Source: Anaerolineae bacterium (lineage in GTDB: Bacteria > Chloroflexota > Anaerolineae > Aggregatilineales > Phototrophicaceae). Taken from it: a stretch of 51,552 bases of DNA. Below are positions 24,071 to 33,914 of this stretch, piece by piece. Location: positions 1-51,552 of the forward strand of contig JAPKMO010000017.1 in assembly GCA_026645945.1 (NCBI GenBank), read 5' to 3'. The notes beneath the pieces are model-generated. The model was not told where the DNA came from. It saw nothing but the letters and a program-made list of their open reading frames with translations, and did not search any database. The position numbers were made by a program, and so were the translations under genes. Every line of letters starts with the position of its first letter. Position 1 is the stretch's first letter.

Positions 24071-26737
24071 GTGATTGCGGACTGGTTAGCCCGCGAGGGC
24101 TGGATGATCGTAAGCTGGTGGGCGCTGGCGGCGGCGGCAGGCGCGGCGGCGCTGCCGCTGGTTTCGCGGCTGCTGGCCGGCTTGCCGGACAAAGGTTATA
24201 CGCTGGCGCGTGCTGCCGGGATGCTGTTGGTCGGTTATGTCTACTGGCTGCTGGCGAGCCTGGGCTTTTTACAGAATACGCCGGGCAGCATCGCCCTGGC
24301 TTGGGTGATCGTGCTGGTATTCGGCCTGGCCGTCCAGGCGCGGCGGCCTATAGACTGGCGTTCCTGGTGGCGGGAGAACCGCCCGGTGGTGATCGCCGCC
24401 GAACTGCTGTTTCTGGCGTTGTTCGTCGGGTGGACGGTCGTCCGGGCGCACCAGCCGGAATTACGCACGACGGAAAAGCCGATGGATTTGATGTTCATCA
24501 GCAGCATCATACGCAGTGAGACATTCCCGCCTAATGATGCCTGGATGGCGGGGTACGCCATCAGCTATTACTACTTTGGTTATGTGATGGGCGCGATGCT
24601 GTCCATGATGAGCGGCGTGACCAGCACGGTCGGTTATAATCTGTGGAACGCCATGCTGTTTGCGCTGACCGGGCTGACAGTATTCGGCGTGGCCTATAAT
24701 CTGACGCGGGCGCGGCTGCTGCGACCTTCATCCCCAACCCCTCTCCCTCGGGGCGAGGGGGAGAGAACGCCGCCCCCTGACTCCCTGCCTATACACCGAG
24801 AGGCTTATACCAGCGATACCGACAGATTACCTGCTCATCGTCCCGCGCTGTTGGCTGGGTTGCTGGGCGCGGCGCTGGTCGTGCTGATGGGCAACTTCCA
24901 GGCGGCGCTGGTGGAACTGCCGTACCAGTCACGCACCGCTTCGGAAAGTTATTTGCAGTTCTGGGCGACGCAGGAGCGTATGCTTTACCCGGAACGGCTG
25001 GATGCGCGCGCCGCCGGCATACCGGATGACCAGCCGGTGACGCTGTTCCCCGTGAATTTGCTCGACCCGGCGGAAGCTGCGCGCGTTTACTGGTGGTGGT
25101 TCCGCGCCAGCCGGGTGCTGACGGATTTTAACCTGGATGGCACGGTTTCGCTGGGCGCGCAGCCGATTGATGAATTTCCGCAGTTCAGCTTTTTACTGTC
25201 GGATAATCACCCCCATGTGATGGCGCTGCCGTTCGCGGCGCTGGCGCTGGGGCTGGCGCTTAATCTGCTGCTGGCCGGGCGCGACCCGACGCGCGGCGAA
25301 GTGGTCTTTTACGCTTTAAGCGTGGGCGCGCTGGTGTTTTTGAATACCTGGGACGGGCCGATTTATATGCTGGCGCTGGTTGGCGCGGATGGGCTGCGTC
25401 GGCTGCTGCGCCGGGGCTGGCTGCGGCGCACCGACTGGTGGATGCTGTTTAACCTGCTGCTGACGCTGGGCGTGCTGACGGCTCTGTTCTACCTGCCGTT
25501 TATCATCGGTTTTCGGTCGCAGGCGTCCGGGCTGTTGCCGAATATCATCACGCCGACTTTTTTGCAGCATTATTTCCTGATGTTCGGACCGTTCATCGTG
25601 CTGCTGGGGCCGTTTCTGGTTTTCGAGGCGCGCAAAGCACGGCAGAGTATGAACTGGCGGCTTGGGTTTCAGGTTGTTGGCGGGCTGCTGGTGGCGCTGG
25701 TGGCCGTGCTGGTGGGGTTGGGGGTGCTGGCGCAGTTCGTGCCGGAACTACGCGGGATTGCATTACGTTTTATGGATGAAAACGGCGGTATCGGCGCGGT
25801 CTTGCCGGCCATCCTGGGGCGGCGGCTGGAGGCGCTGCCCACCCTGCTGCTGATGCTGGCCGGGTTGGTGGTGGTGGTGGCGCGGCTGTTCCCGCATCCG
25901 CTGATGGAAAATGAAGAAACGGCCATCATCCCGACGACCGCGCCGCCGACCGGCTTCGCGCTGCTGCTGGTGGGGCTTGGGCTGGGGCTGACGTTAGTGC
26001 CGGAGTTTTTTTACCTGCGCGATGTGTTCGGGACGCGCATCAATACCATCTTCAAGTTTTATTACCAGGCGTGGTTGGTTTTTGGGATCGCCGGGGCTTT
26101 CGCCGTCTACCGCATCCTGGCGGGCGACCCACACAAAATACAGCGCCAGGCCGGGCGCTGGGCATATGGCGCAGCGGCTTTCGCCGCGGTGGCATTGGGC
26201 ATGATCTACCCGGCACTGGCGATTCCGAACCGGATGTTCGTTGAAACCGGACGCGCGGCGCAGCTTGAGCCGCGCCCGCTGTCGCTGGACGGCGGCATGA
26301 CCTTTATCGTTTCTGGCGATCTGGAATCAATTTTATGTTTCAAGCAGCAGGTGCAGGGTGACGATGTGGTGGTGGTTGAAGCCATCGGCGGGGCGTATAA
26401 TCCGGCTTATGGGCGTGTTGGGGCGTTAACCGGCGTGCCGATATTGCTGGGATGGGAAAACCACGAACGCCAGTGGCGCGGGCCGACCTACGACCAGACT
26501 GTTGGCACGCGCCCAGACGACATTCGCAAACTGTACAGCGATTTACACTGGGATACAGCATTAGAAATTATCCGGCGATACGGGATTGACTACATCTTCT
26601 ACGGCAGCAGCGAGCGCGCCGCTTATGGTTCCGCTGGGGAAGATAAATTCCGAGAAATTCTGGAACCTTTATGCGAAAACGGCGACAGCGTTTTTTACCG
26701 GGTGACGGAAACGGCGCTGGCGGCATCCAGCCGGTAG
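24071..26737 (+). CDS. DUF2298 (Chlor_Arch_YYY) membrane protein
   Basis: 888 residues, a paralogue of the second half of the preceding protein. Matching blocks are LPDKGYTLARAAGMLLVGYV, EKPMDLMFISSIIRSETFPP, AISYYYFGYVMGAM (the YYY motif), and NTIFKFYYQAWLVFGIAG. It has many transmembrane helices and ends in a soluble segment with IDYIFYGSSERAAYG. The start is GTG. Residues about 219-236 (PSSPTPLPRGEGERTPPP) are encoded by a palindromic repeat inserted in frame in a loop after YNLTRARLL. Confidence 0.8.
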   Translation: MIADWLAREGWMIVSWWALAAAAGAAALPLVSRLLAGLPDKGYTLARAAGMLLVGYVYWLLASLGFLQNTPGSIALAWVIVLVFGLAVQARRPIDWRSWWRENRPVVIAAELLFLALFVGWTVVRAHQPELRTTEKPMDLMFISSIIRSETFPPNDAWMAGYAISYYYFGYVMGAMLSMMSGVTSTVGYNLWNAMLFALTGLTVFGVAYNLTRARLLRPSSPTPLPRGEGERTPPPDSLPIHREAYTSDTDRLPAHRPALLAGLLGAALVVLMGNFQAALVELPYQSRTASESYLQFWATQERMLYPERLDARAAGIPDDQPVTLFPVNLLDPAEAARVYWWWFRASRVLTDFNLDGTVSLGAQPIDEFPQFSFLLSDNHPHVMALPFAALALGLALNLLLAGRDPTRGEVVFYALSVGALVFLNTWDGPIYMLALVGADGLRRLLRRGWLRRTDWWMLFNLLLTLGVLTALFYLPFIIGFRSQASGLLPNIITPTFLQHYFLMFGPFIVLLGPFLVFEARKARQSMNWRLGFQVVGGLLVALVAVLVGLGVLAQFVPELRGIALRFMDENGGIGAVLPAILGRRLEALPTLLLMLAGLVVVVARLFPHPLMENEETAIIPTTAPPTGFALLLVGLGLGLTLVPEFFYLRDVFGTRINTIFKFYYQAWLVFGIAGAFAVYRILAGDPHKIQRQAGRWAYGAAAFAAVALGMIYPALAIPNRMFVETGRAAQLEPRPLSLDGGMTFIVSGDLESILCFKQQVQGDDVVVVEAIGGAYNPAYGRVGALTGVPILLGWENHERQWRGPTYDQTVGTRPDDIRKLYSDLHWDTALEIIRRYGIDYIFYGSSERAAYGSAGEDKFREILEPLCENGDSVFYRVTETALAASSR
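24727..24778. repeat. palindromic repeat inserted in the DUF2298 gene
   Basis: catccccaacccctctccct/cggggcgagggggagag: a hairpin of the same family as those in the methyltransferase 15 kb away. It is read through in frame. Confidence 0.75.
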
Positions 26738-26769
26738 AGATATAACGCGGCGAGACAAAGGCGCGGACG

Positions 26770-28632
26770 ATGGATATTACAGGACTGCCTGTGGCGGACG
26801 AATCGAGACATGAAGCGGCGCAGCCCTGGCGGGCGGCGGTGACGCTTGAACTGGCAATTTATATTGGCCTGCTGCTGGCGGCGCTGGTTCTCCGCGTGGC
26901 GGAACTGGATACCGTGCCGCTGACGGACGCCGAGGCGCGGCGAGCGGTGGCAGCCTGGCGCTTCGCCTGGCCGGACGCTCCCGGCGCGGACATCACGCCG
27001 GACAGCCCGCTGCTGTTTTTGCTGCACAGTCTAAGCTTCAGCACGCTTGGCGGCTCGGAATTCACGGCGCGTTTCCTGACGGCGCTGGCAGGCGCGGCGC
27101 TCGTCCTGTCTCCGGCGCTGTTCCGAGACGTGCTGGGGCGGGTTCGGGCGCTGGTTTTCAGCGTGCTGCTGGCGTTTTCTCCCGTTTTACTGGTGACTTC
27201 ACGAAGCGGCAGCCCGGTGATCTGGTCGCTGCTGGCAGGCGCGGTCGGGCTGTGGGCGCTGCGGCGCTATTGGGAAACCCGGCAGAACGGCACCGCCGTG
27301 CTGGCGACAATCTGTCTGGGGGCGCTGCTGCTGCTGACCGACCCAACCGGGCCGGTACTGGCGCTTATGCTGCTGGGCGGGCTGCTTTTCGCCGCCTGGA
27401 CGGCGCGGTCGGATGATGAGGGGCAGGACATGGCCGCTGCCTGGGAACGGCTGCGAAACTGGCCCTGGTCAGGCGGGCTGCCGGCTGCGGCGCTGGTCGT
27501 GGTGGTGGTTTCTACCCTGTTTCTGGCCTATCCAGAGGGGTTAAACGCGGTGAGCGCGCTGTTGAGCGGGGCGGCGCGCGGCCTGACGACCCCGCAGCCT
27601 GGCACGTATGCCGCTTTTCCGGTCGTCATCACGCTGTTTTACGAGCCGGCGCTGGTTTTATTCGGCGTAGGCGGGGCGTGGTGGCTGGCGCGGAGCGGGC
27701 GGTTTTCGTTTGTGGAGCGTTTTTTTCTGGGCTGGCTGATTTTGGGGGCGGCGGCCAGCCTGATTTATGCCGGAGCAGGCGCGGAACAGGCGCTCTGGTT
27801 AACGCTGCCGCTGGCCGGTTTAACCGCGCGTGTGGCCGTCGAACTGCTGCGCGGCCCTGATCGGATGCTGTGGTACACACCGGGATGGGCGAAATGGGTG
27901 CTGGCAGTTATCATGGTCGGGCTGTTGTTCGTGCTGGCCGTCCATACACAGGCTTTAGGGCGTGCGCTGCTGAAGTCCCCGGATGGGACGGTGCAGCTCG
28001 GCCAGGTGGATGCTCGCAGCGCGGTATGGGTGCTGGTGGGTATGTTGTTCGTTTTCGCCGGGTATTTTATGGCGGCCAGCCTGTGGGGCGCCGGCACTGC
28101 CGGACGCGGCTGGGCGCTGGGTTTGCTGGGTTTCAGCCTGGTGACGAGTCTGGGCAGCGGTTGGAACGCCGCCGTGTTCCGCTCGGAAAACCCCGCCGAA
28201 CTGTGGCATCCAACGGCGACGAGCCGCGAAACCGCCCTGCTGCGCCAGACGTTGGCAGAACTGGCACAGCGCGAAACGGGTGGATTCCCACAAATCCCGA
28301 TTACGGTGCTGGCCCCGGAAGACGGTCTGGTGGCCTGGTTGGTGCGCGATTATCCTAACGCCCGCTTCGTCCGCGATGTGGGCGCGGCGCGCGGGCAGGG
28401 GATTGTCCTGCTGCCGGAATATGCCGAACCGCCGAATCTGGGCGGCAGCTACGTCGGGCAGCGTTTTATTATCACCACCGGCTGGAATCCGGCGGCGCTG
28501 CGACCGGTGGATTTTCCAACCTGGTGGCTTCAACGCCAGACGCGGACGGCGGGCGCGCCGGTGGAGCGGATGATTTTGTGGCTGCGCCAGGATATTTATA
28601 ACGGCGTGCCGTTTGATGAGTTCGCGCAGTGA
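26770..28632 (+). CDS. GT-C-like polytopic membrane protein
   Basis: 620 residues with about 12-13 hydrophobic segments. The first periplasmic loop reads ELDTVPLTDAEARRAVAAWR, an acidic DAE element where GT39/TIGR03663-type proteins have D.D/E. Later segments are plain transmembrane helices, and the last 130 residues are soluble (PITVLAPEDGLVAWLVRDYP). It resembles the Agl23-like and GT39 proteins around it, but I cannot name a subfamily. It is probably part of the same envelope glycosylation pathway. Confidence 0.65.
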   Translation: MDITGLPVADESRHEAAQPWRAAVTLELAIYIGLLLAALVLRVAELDTVPLTDAEARRAVAAWRFAWPDAPGADITPDSPLLFLLHSLSFSTLGGSEFTARFLTALAGAALVLSPALFRDVLGRVRALVFSVLLAFSPVLLVTSRSGSPVIWSLLAGAVGLWALRRYWETRQNGTAVLATICLGALLLLTDPTGPVLALMLLGGLLFAAWTARSDDEGQDMAAAWERLRNWPWSGGLPAAALVVVVVSTLFLAYPEGLNAVSALLSGAARGLTTPQPGTYAAFPVVITLFYEPALVLFGVGGAWWLARSGRFSFVERFFLGWLILGAAASLIYAGAGAEQALWLTLPLAGLTARVAVELLRGPDRMLWYTPGWAKWVLAVIMVGLLFVLAVHTQALGRALLKSPDGTVQLGQVDARSAVWVLVGMLFVFAGYFMAASLWGAGTAGRGWALGLLGFSLVTSLGSGWNAAVFRSENPAELWHPTATSRETALLRQTLAELAQRETGGFPQIPITVLAPEDGLVAWLVRDYPNARFVRDVGAARGQGIVLLPEYAEPPNLGGSYVGQRFIITTGWNPAALRPVDFPTWWLQRQTRTAGAPVERMILWLRQDIYNGVPFDEFAQ

Positions 28633-28689
28633 GGAAATTGGCGGCCAAGCGTGTATATCGCGGTTGTGTATTTGATGAACTGAGGCCAG

Positions 28690-29277
28690 ATGATGGCGCA
28701 GCCTGATGAAACCACCGATATGCTGATCGCCCGCTGTTTGCAGGGCGATCAGGCGGGGTATGCCCAACTTTATGAGTTGTACGCCCCGGTGATTTACCGG
28801 CTTTGTTACAGCCTGCTGCTGAACCGGCAGGATGCCGAAGACGTGATGCAGGAGGCATTTGTATATGCCTTTCGCTGCCTCCACCGTTATGACCCGGCGC
28901 GCGCGGCTTTTAAAACCTGGCTGTATACCATCGCCCTCAGCCGCTGCCGGAACGTATACCGGCGTAAACATTCGCTGCTGAGTCTGCTGCTTTTGCCAGA
29001 CGTACCCGCGCCGAAATCCGACGGGCCGGAAGCGGCGCTGTCGAAAAAAGACGCGCAGACGGCGCTGGAAGCGGCCTTAAAATCGCTGCCGCCGCCGCTG
29101 CGCGAGTCGGTGATTCTGCGCTATGGGCATGGCCTGACCTACCGCGAGATGGCGGCGGTGATCGGCTGTCCGCAAAAAACGGCGGAAAGCCGCGTCCGGC
29201 TGGCGCACGACCGGCTGCGAAAGCTTTTACAGGCCGAATGGATAGTCGAAGAATGGATTGGCTTTGAAGTCGTATGA
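28690..29277 (+). CDS. ECF-type RNA polymerase sigma factor
   Basis: 195 residues. Region 2 is QLYELYAPVIYRLCYSLL, NRQDAEDVMQEAFVYAFR and FKTWLYTIALSRCRN. Region 4 is LKSLPPPLRESVILRYGHGL, TYREMAAVIGCPQKTAESRV and a final helix. Regions 1 and 3 are absent, as in ECF (group 4) factors. Its anti-sigma gene overlaps by ATGA. The position inside the glycosylation cluster suggests it controls envelope genes, perhaps this cluster itself. Confidence 0.92.
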   Translation: MMAQPDETTDMLIARCLQGDQAGYAQLYELYAPVIYRLCYSLLLNRQDAEDVMQEAFVYAFRCLHRYDPARAAFKTWLYTIALSRCRNVYRRKHSLLSLLLLPDVPAPKSDGPEAALSKKDAQTALEAALKSLPPPLRESVILRYGHGLTYREMAAVIGCPQKTAESRVRLAHDRLRKLLQAEWIVEEWIGFEVV

Positions 29278-29789
29278 TGACGTGTCGAGAATGCCGGAAA
29301 CAGCTTGTCGCCTACATTCATGGCGAACTGTCGCCGCACCGGCGGCGGCTGGTTGCTTATCATCTGGATGACTGCCAGGCATGTTATTCGATTTACCAGC
29401 AGGAGCGCGAACTGGCGCGCGAACTCCGGCTGAATGTGCCGCTGATCGGGCAGGGCGGAATGCCCAAAGACCGCCTGTGGGCCGCTATCCAGGCGGATTT
29501 AAACCGCCCGCGCCACAAGCCAACTCTGTACCGAGTGCGTTACGGTTTGGCGGTTGTAGCTGCTGCACTAGCGCTGCTGTTCCCCTGGGTGATGGGGCGG
29601 CAGGAACTGGCGCTGGCCGCGCCGCCGACGCAGCCCGATCCGCTGTCGGTCATCCAGAGGCCGGATGTAACCGAACCTATTGCGAGCGGGAGGGCGATCA
29701 CGCTGTCGGCAGCGGTCGGCGAAAATACGCCTACGCCGCAGGCCAGACCGCGCCATGCGCCCGCGCCGGATATTACCACTGCGCCTTAG
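29274..29789 (+). CDS. zinc-finger transmembrane anti-sigma factor
   Basis: 171 residues. The N-terminus carries the ZAS zinc motif: MTCRECRKQL, then YHLDDCQACYS (HxxxCxxC). One transmembrane helix (GLAVVAAALALLFPWVMG, about 85-103) precedes a Pro/Thr-rich external tail of about 65 residues. It would hold the ECF factor at the membrane and release it on an envelope signal. It starts within the sigma gene stop (ATGA), fixing a 1:1 translation arrangement. Confidence 0.88.
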   Translation: MMTCRECRKQLVAYIHGELSPHRRRLVAYHLDDCQACYSIYQQERELARELRLNVPLIGQGGMPKDRLWAAIQADLNRPRHKPTLYRVRYGLAVVAAALALLFPWVMGRQELALAAPPTQPDPLSVIQRPDVTEPIASGRAITLSAAVGENTPTPQARPRHAPAPDITTAP

Positions 29790-29799
29790 ATGAGGTGTT

Positions 29800-32700
29800 A
29801 TGACGACGATTAAACGATCTTCCGTTACGACCCGCTTCGATGAATTGCCTCTACCAGGGGAACGGCCCGCCCTGACGTTCAACTGGGAAGTCGCCGTGTA
29901 CGTGGTGATTTTCGCGCTGGCCGTGTTCACCCGCTTTTATATGCTGGGCGACCGCGTGATGAGCCATGACGAGAGCCTGCATACCAAGTTTTCGCACGAT
30001 CTGTACGAGGACGGCGTTTACCAGCATACACCGTTGATGCACGGCCCGATTCTGTTCCATGTGACGGCCCTGATGTACAGCCTGTTCGGGGACAACGACT
30101 TCACGGCGCGGCTTTACCCGGCGGTGCTGGGCGTGTTGATCGTGATGTTTCCGGTTTTGTTCCGGCGCTGGCTGGGGCGGTGGGGCGCAATTCTCGCTTC
30201 AATCATGGTGCTGATTTCGCCGCTGCTGATGTATTACAACCGGTATATCCGCCACGACACACCGGCGATTTTTTACACGCTTGTTATGGTGTACTGCGCT
30301 TTTATGTACATCAACGGGCCGCTGCGTTGGCGGCGGAAGGCGCGCTGGTTGTTTATCTTCGCCGCTGCCATGCTGGGCAGTATGGGGTCGAAAGAAACCT
30401 CGTTTATTTATATCGCCACCTTCGGCAGCTTTTTAACGCTGTACTGGGTAGTGCGGCTCGTCCAGCACTTTTTCAGACTGCCGGGCAAAACCCTGCTGTA
30501 TTTCATTTCGATCAGCATTCTGCTGGCGGGGGTGGCCTCGCTTGCCATGTATGTGGTGCTGTCCATCGCGCCGCTGGATACGGCACTATCGCTGGGCCCC
30601 GGCACGCTGGAGTATGCCAGCCTGCTTACCTGGACGGGGTTAGTTTTTGGCGCGACACTGGTTTTAATCCTGGGGACTCTGCTGTGGACCTACCGGCGGC
30701 AGCGTATACCGCGTCTGGTATGGGCCGACCTGGCTATTCTGCTGGTGATGGTAGTGGCGGTCTGCGCCTTTTTTATCTTCATTGAAGAACGTTCGCATGT
30801 CACGCCGCGGGATGCATCTTCCCCCTCCGCGCCGGTTATTCCGGGCGAGGAGGGCGTGGCGGCAGTCGTAACCAGTTCCAGGTTCAGTCCGCTGATGCTG
30901 TATGTCACTTACGGCGCGGCGATCCTGCTGATCGCCTTCCTGGTATATACGGCGCGGGCGGGGTGGTGGCGCACGCTGTACCGCTTCCGCGAGCTGGATA
31001 TTTTGTGGCTGATGGGGACACTGGTTTTGCCCTGGTTAACGCCCTTCCTGGTGGCTTTTACAGGCGTCACGGCGGCGGATTATCAGGCTATCGGTCAGGC
31101 AGCGCCGGAGTTTATCAAGAACCTGGTGCCGGTGTCCTCGCCGGAAGCCATCGGCAAAACCTATCTCGCCATCCAGTTCATCATCCCGATGTTCGCTGTC
31201 GCCATCACGGCGGGGCTGGTGTGGAATGCCAGGCGGTGGGTGATCGCCAGCGGGATTTATCATGTGCTGTACGTGTTTTTCTTCACCACCGTATTCACCA
31301 ACATGACCGGCCTGGCGGGCATCTATACCAGCCTGGATTACTGGCTGGAGCAGCAGGCGGTACGGCGCGGCAACCAGCCGCAGTATTATTACCTCGTCGT
31401 CATCATGCCGTTTTACGAGTTCCTGCCGCTGATCGGCAGTTTTCTGGCGATGATAGCCGGGCTGATGGGATTCTGGGGCGTTCGCCGCCGCGTTGAGGAG
31501 CGGAAAGAAGCCATGCCGGTTGAGATTTCGCCCGAACTGCTGGAAATACAGCCGAACACCACGCTCGGAGAGATTTTGTTGGAGGATGATGGCGAATACG
31601 AAAAACCCAAACGTAAATCCAAAACACGGCCTTTGCCGGAAGCGGAACGGCTGACGCGCGTGCCTTTCCTGCTGTTTGTTTCCTGGTGGGCGATTTTTAT
31701 GCACGTTGCGCTGACGCTGGCGGGTGAGAAGATGCCCTGGTTAGGCACGCACCTGACTGTGCCGCTGATCTTGCTGTCGGCCTGGTTTTTCGGGCGGATA
31801 TTCGAGCGCGTGAGCTTCCCGGCTTTTCGGCAGGGGGGCTGGTTGTATACACTGCTGTTCCCGGTGCTGTTCGTGGCGCTGGTGCAGGTGCTTTCGCCGG
31901 TGCTGGTCGGGCCGCTGCCCGGCGGTTTGGAGCAGGCGCAGTTGGCGCGTATTTACCAGTGGATCGCCGGGTTTGTGATTGCGGCGTTTGTGATTTACAG
32001 CCTCTACCGGCTGGTGGCCCGCACCGGCTGGGCGCAGCTCCGGCTGATGCTGGGGGCGGTCACGTTCGCCGGTTTAGCGTTTGTCACGCTGCGGTCGGCC
32101 TGGATGGCGTCGTTCATCAACTACGACCTGGCGACGGAATATCTGGTTTACGCGCACGCCGCGCCGGCCAACAAACGAGTGACGGAGCAGCTTGAAGAAC
32201 TGAGCCGGCGCATCACCGACGGCATGGACATAAAGTTCTCTTACGATTACCGAATTTCCTGGCCGGGGGCATGGTACTTCCGCAATTTCAAAAATGCCGT
32301 GTATATGGGCGAAAGCGTCAGCCCGCGCGTGGTGGAAGATGCAGTAGTGGTGATCGTCGGGGACGAAAACCGGGCCGCCGCCGAAGCCGCGCTGGAAGAT
32401 CGTTACTACCGCTTCGATTATCAACGACTGTGGTGGCCGATGCAGGATTATTTTGGCCTGACGCCGCAGCGGGTAATTAATACGTTCGATTTTTCGCCCA
32501 GCAATACCCAGGCCGCCCAGATTCGGCGGGGTATCTTCAATATCTGGTGGTGGCGGGATTATACTACCTACGGCGAGGCGGTCGGTAAAAGCTACAGCAT
32601 CACCGCATGGCCGGTTGCCGACCGGATGTATGTGTTCGTCCGCAAGGATGTGGCCGCGCAGGTGTGGTCGCTGGGGACGGGCGAAGGCACGGTGATGAAC

Positions 32701-33795
32701 CCGCTGGAACAGCAGGAAGCCAACCTGTGTTCGCAAAACTGGCAGCCTTTGGCGGCCAGCCGCGTTATCGGCAGCGCCGGCGTCGCAGCCGGCCAGTTGA
32801 GTACCCCACGCCAGATAGCGGTAGGGCCGGACGGCAGGATTTATGTGGCTGAGGAGTTCAATCACCGGATTTCCGTTTTTAACCCGGATGGCAGTCTGGC
32901 GCTCTCGTTCGGACAGCAGGGCGGCATTATAGGCGGCGCGTTCGAGCGCCCGAACGGGATGGCCGTAGGGCCGGACGGCAGCCTGTACGTGGCCGACACC
33001 TGGAATTACCGCATCCAGAAATTCACGCCGGAGGGCGAGTTCATTACCGCCTGGGGCCAGCGCGGCGAATACGGCCTGGCCGCGCAGACCGAACCGACCG
33101 ACGGCTTCTGGGGGCCGCGCGCGGCAGCAGTGGACGCTCAGGGACGGGTTTACGTGGCGGATACCGGCAACAAACGCATCCGGGTTTATACGAGCGATGG
33201 TTTGTTCCTGTACGACATCGGGTCCGGCGGCAGCGGCAGCGGCCAGCTCGATGAACCGACCGGCCTGGCGCTCAGCCCGGACGGCATCCTGTATGTGGCC
33301 GATACCTGGAACCGGCGAATTTCGGTCTTTTACTTGGACGGCAGCCCGGCCAATCTGTTCGTCGCCAATGATGGCACGCCGGTGAACAATTTCCGCATTC
33401 GCGCCTGGTTCGATGACCTGGGCAACCGCCCCTATCTGGCGTTCGACGGCGCGCGCGGCCTGTTGTATGTGACCGACCCGGATGCCGGGCGCGTGCTGGT
33501 ATACGACCGGGGTGGAAGCTGCGTCGGCGCGTTCGGCCAGTTGAACCGCGAAAACCCCGGCCTGACCGAGTTCGCCAGCGTTGGCGGCGTGGCGGTAGAT
33601 GGTGAGGGTAACGTTTATGTGGCCGATGCCGGTTCGGGGCGCATTTTACAATTCGCGCCGTTCGTGCGGGTAGATGCACCCGCGCCGGGCGCTGTCGAAG
33701 TGCTGCCGGAAGCGACGGCAGAAATCACCGACGAAATGACGGCGGAGATCACAGTCGAGCTAACGCCGGAAGTTTCGCCCGAAACGAATGAGTAA
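29800..33795 (+). CDS. TIGR03663/Agl23-like membrane protein with NHL-repeat propeller
   Basis: 1331 residues. The N-terminal module (about 25-800) is TIGR03663-like: FTRFYMLGDRVMSHDESLHT with the DES catalytic-loop pattern, YNRYIRHDTPAIFYTLVMVY, and a dozen or more transmembrane helices. A cytoplasmic loop near 570-610 is charged (KPKRKSKTRPLPEAERL). From about 1000, five to six NHL repeats follow, e.g. AVGPDGRIYVAEEFNHRISV, AVGPDGSLYVADTWNYRIQK, AVDAQGRVYVADTGNKRIRV, forming a beta-propeller outside the membrane. The acidic Thr-rich tail (TAEITDEMTAEITVELTPE) may be a spacer. It is the last gene of the cluster; a terminator follows. Confidence 0.82.
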   Translation: MTTIKRSSVTTRFDELPLPGERPALTFNWEVAVYVVIFALAVFTRFYMLGDRVMSHDESLHTKFSHDLYEDGVYQHTPLMHGPILFHVTALMYSLFGDNDFTARLYPAVLGVLIVMFPVLFRRWLGRWGAILASIMVLISPLLMYYNRYIRHDTPAIFYTLVMVYCAFMYINGPLRWRRKARWLFIFAAAMLGSMGSKETSFIYIATFGSFLTLYWVVRLVQHFFRLPGKTLLYFISISILLAGVASLAMYVVLSIAPLDTALSLGPGTLEYASLLTWTGLVFGATLVLILGTLLWTYRRQRIPRLVWADLAILLVMVVAVCAFFIFIEERSHVTPRDASSPSAPVIPGEEGVAAVVTSSRFSPLMLYVTYGAAILLIAFLVYTARAGWWRTLYRFRELDILWLMGTLVLPWLTPFLVAFTGVTAADYQAIGQAAPEFIKNLVPVSSPEAIGKTYLAIQFIIPMFAVAITAGLVWNARRWVIASGIYHVLYVFFFTTVFTNMTGLAGIYTSLDYWLEQQAVRRGNQPQYYYLVVIMPFYEFLPLIGSFLAMIAGLMGFWGVRRRVEERKEAMPVEISPELLEIQPNTTLGEILLEDDGEYEKPKRKSKTRPLPEAERLTRVPFLLFVSWWAIFMHVALTLAGEKMPWLGTHLTVPLILLSAWFFGRIFERVSFPAFRQGGWLYTLLFPVLFVALVQVLSPVLVGPLPGGLEQAQLARIYQWIAGFVIAAFVIYSLYRLVARTGWAQLRLMLGAVTFAGLAFVTLRSAWMASFINYDLATEYLVYAHAAPANKRVTEQLEELSRRITDGMDIKFSYDYRISWPGAWYFRNFKNAVYMGESVSPRVVEDAVVVIVGDENRAAAEAALEDRYYRFDYQRLWWPMQDYFGLTPQRVINTFDFSPSNTQAAQIRRGIFNIWWWRDYTTYGEAVGKSYSITAWPVADRMYVFVRKDVAAQVWSLGTGEGTVMNPLEQQEANLCSQNWQPLAASRVIGSAGVAAGQLSTPRQIAVGPDGRIYVAEEFNHRISVFNPDGSLALSFGQQGGIIGGAFERPNGMAVGPDGSLYVADTWNYRIQKFTPEGEFITAWGQRGEYGLAAQTEPTDGFWGPRAAAVDAQGRVYVADTGNKRIRVYTSDGLFLYDIGSGGSGSGQLDEPTGLALSPDGILYVADTWNRRISVFYLDGSPANLFVANDGTPVNNFRIRAWFDDLGNRPYLAFDGARGLLYVTDPDAGRVLVYDRGGSCVGAFGQLNRENPGLTEFASVGGVAVDGEGNVYVADAGSGRILQFAPFVRVDAPAPGAVEVLPEATAEITDEMTAEITVELTPEVSPETNE

Positions 33796-33823
33796 TTCCC
33801 GGTGCAGTTGATGTTTTGCCAGC

Positions 33824-33852
33824 GGGCGGCTGAAAGGCCGCCCTTCGCTTTT
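33824..33852 (+). terminator. intrinsic terminator after the glycosylation cluster
   Basis: GGGCGGC, loop tgaaag, GCCGCCC, then ttcgctttt. A perfect 7-bp stem 29 bases after the stop codon. Confidence 0.75.
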
Positions 33853-33914
33853 AAACCATCTCAGAAAGAGAAAAATGTTCCGTTACGACATGGTTTTGTG
33901 GTGTCGAGTTAATC

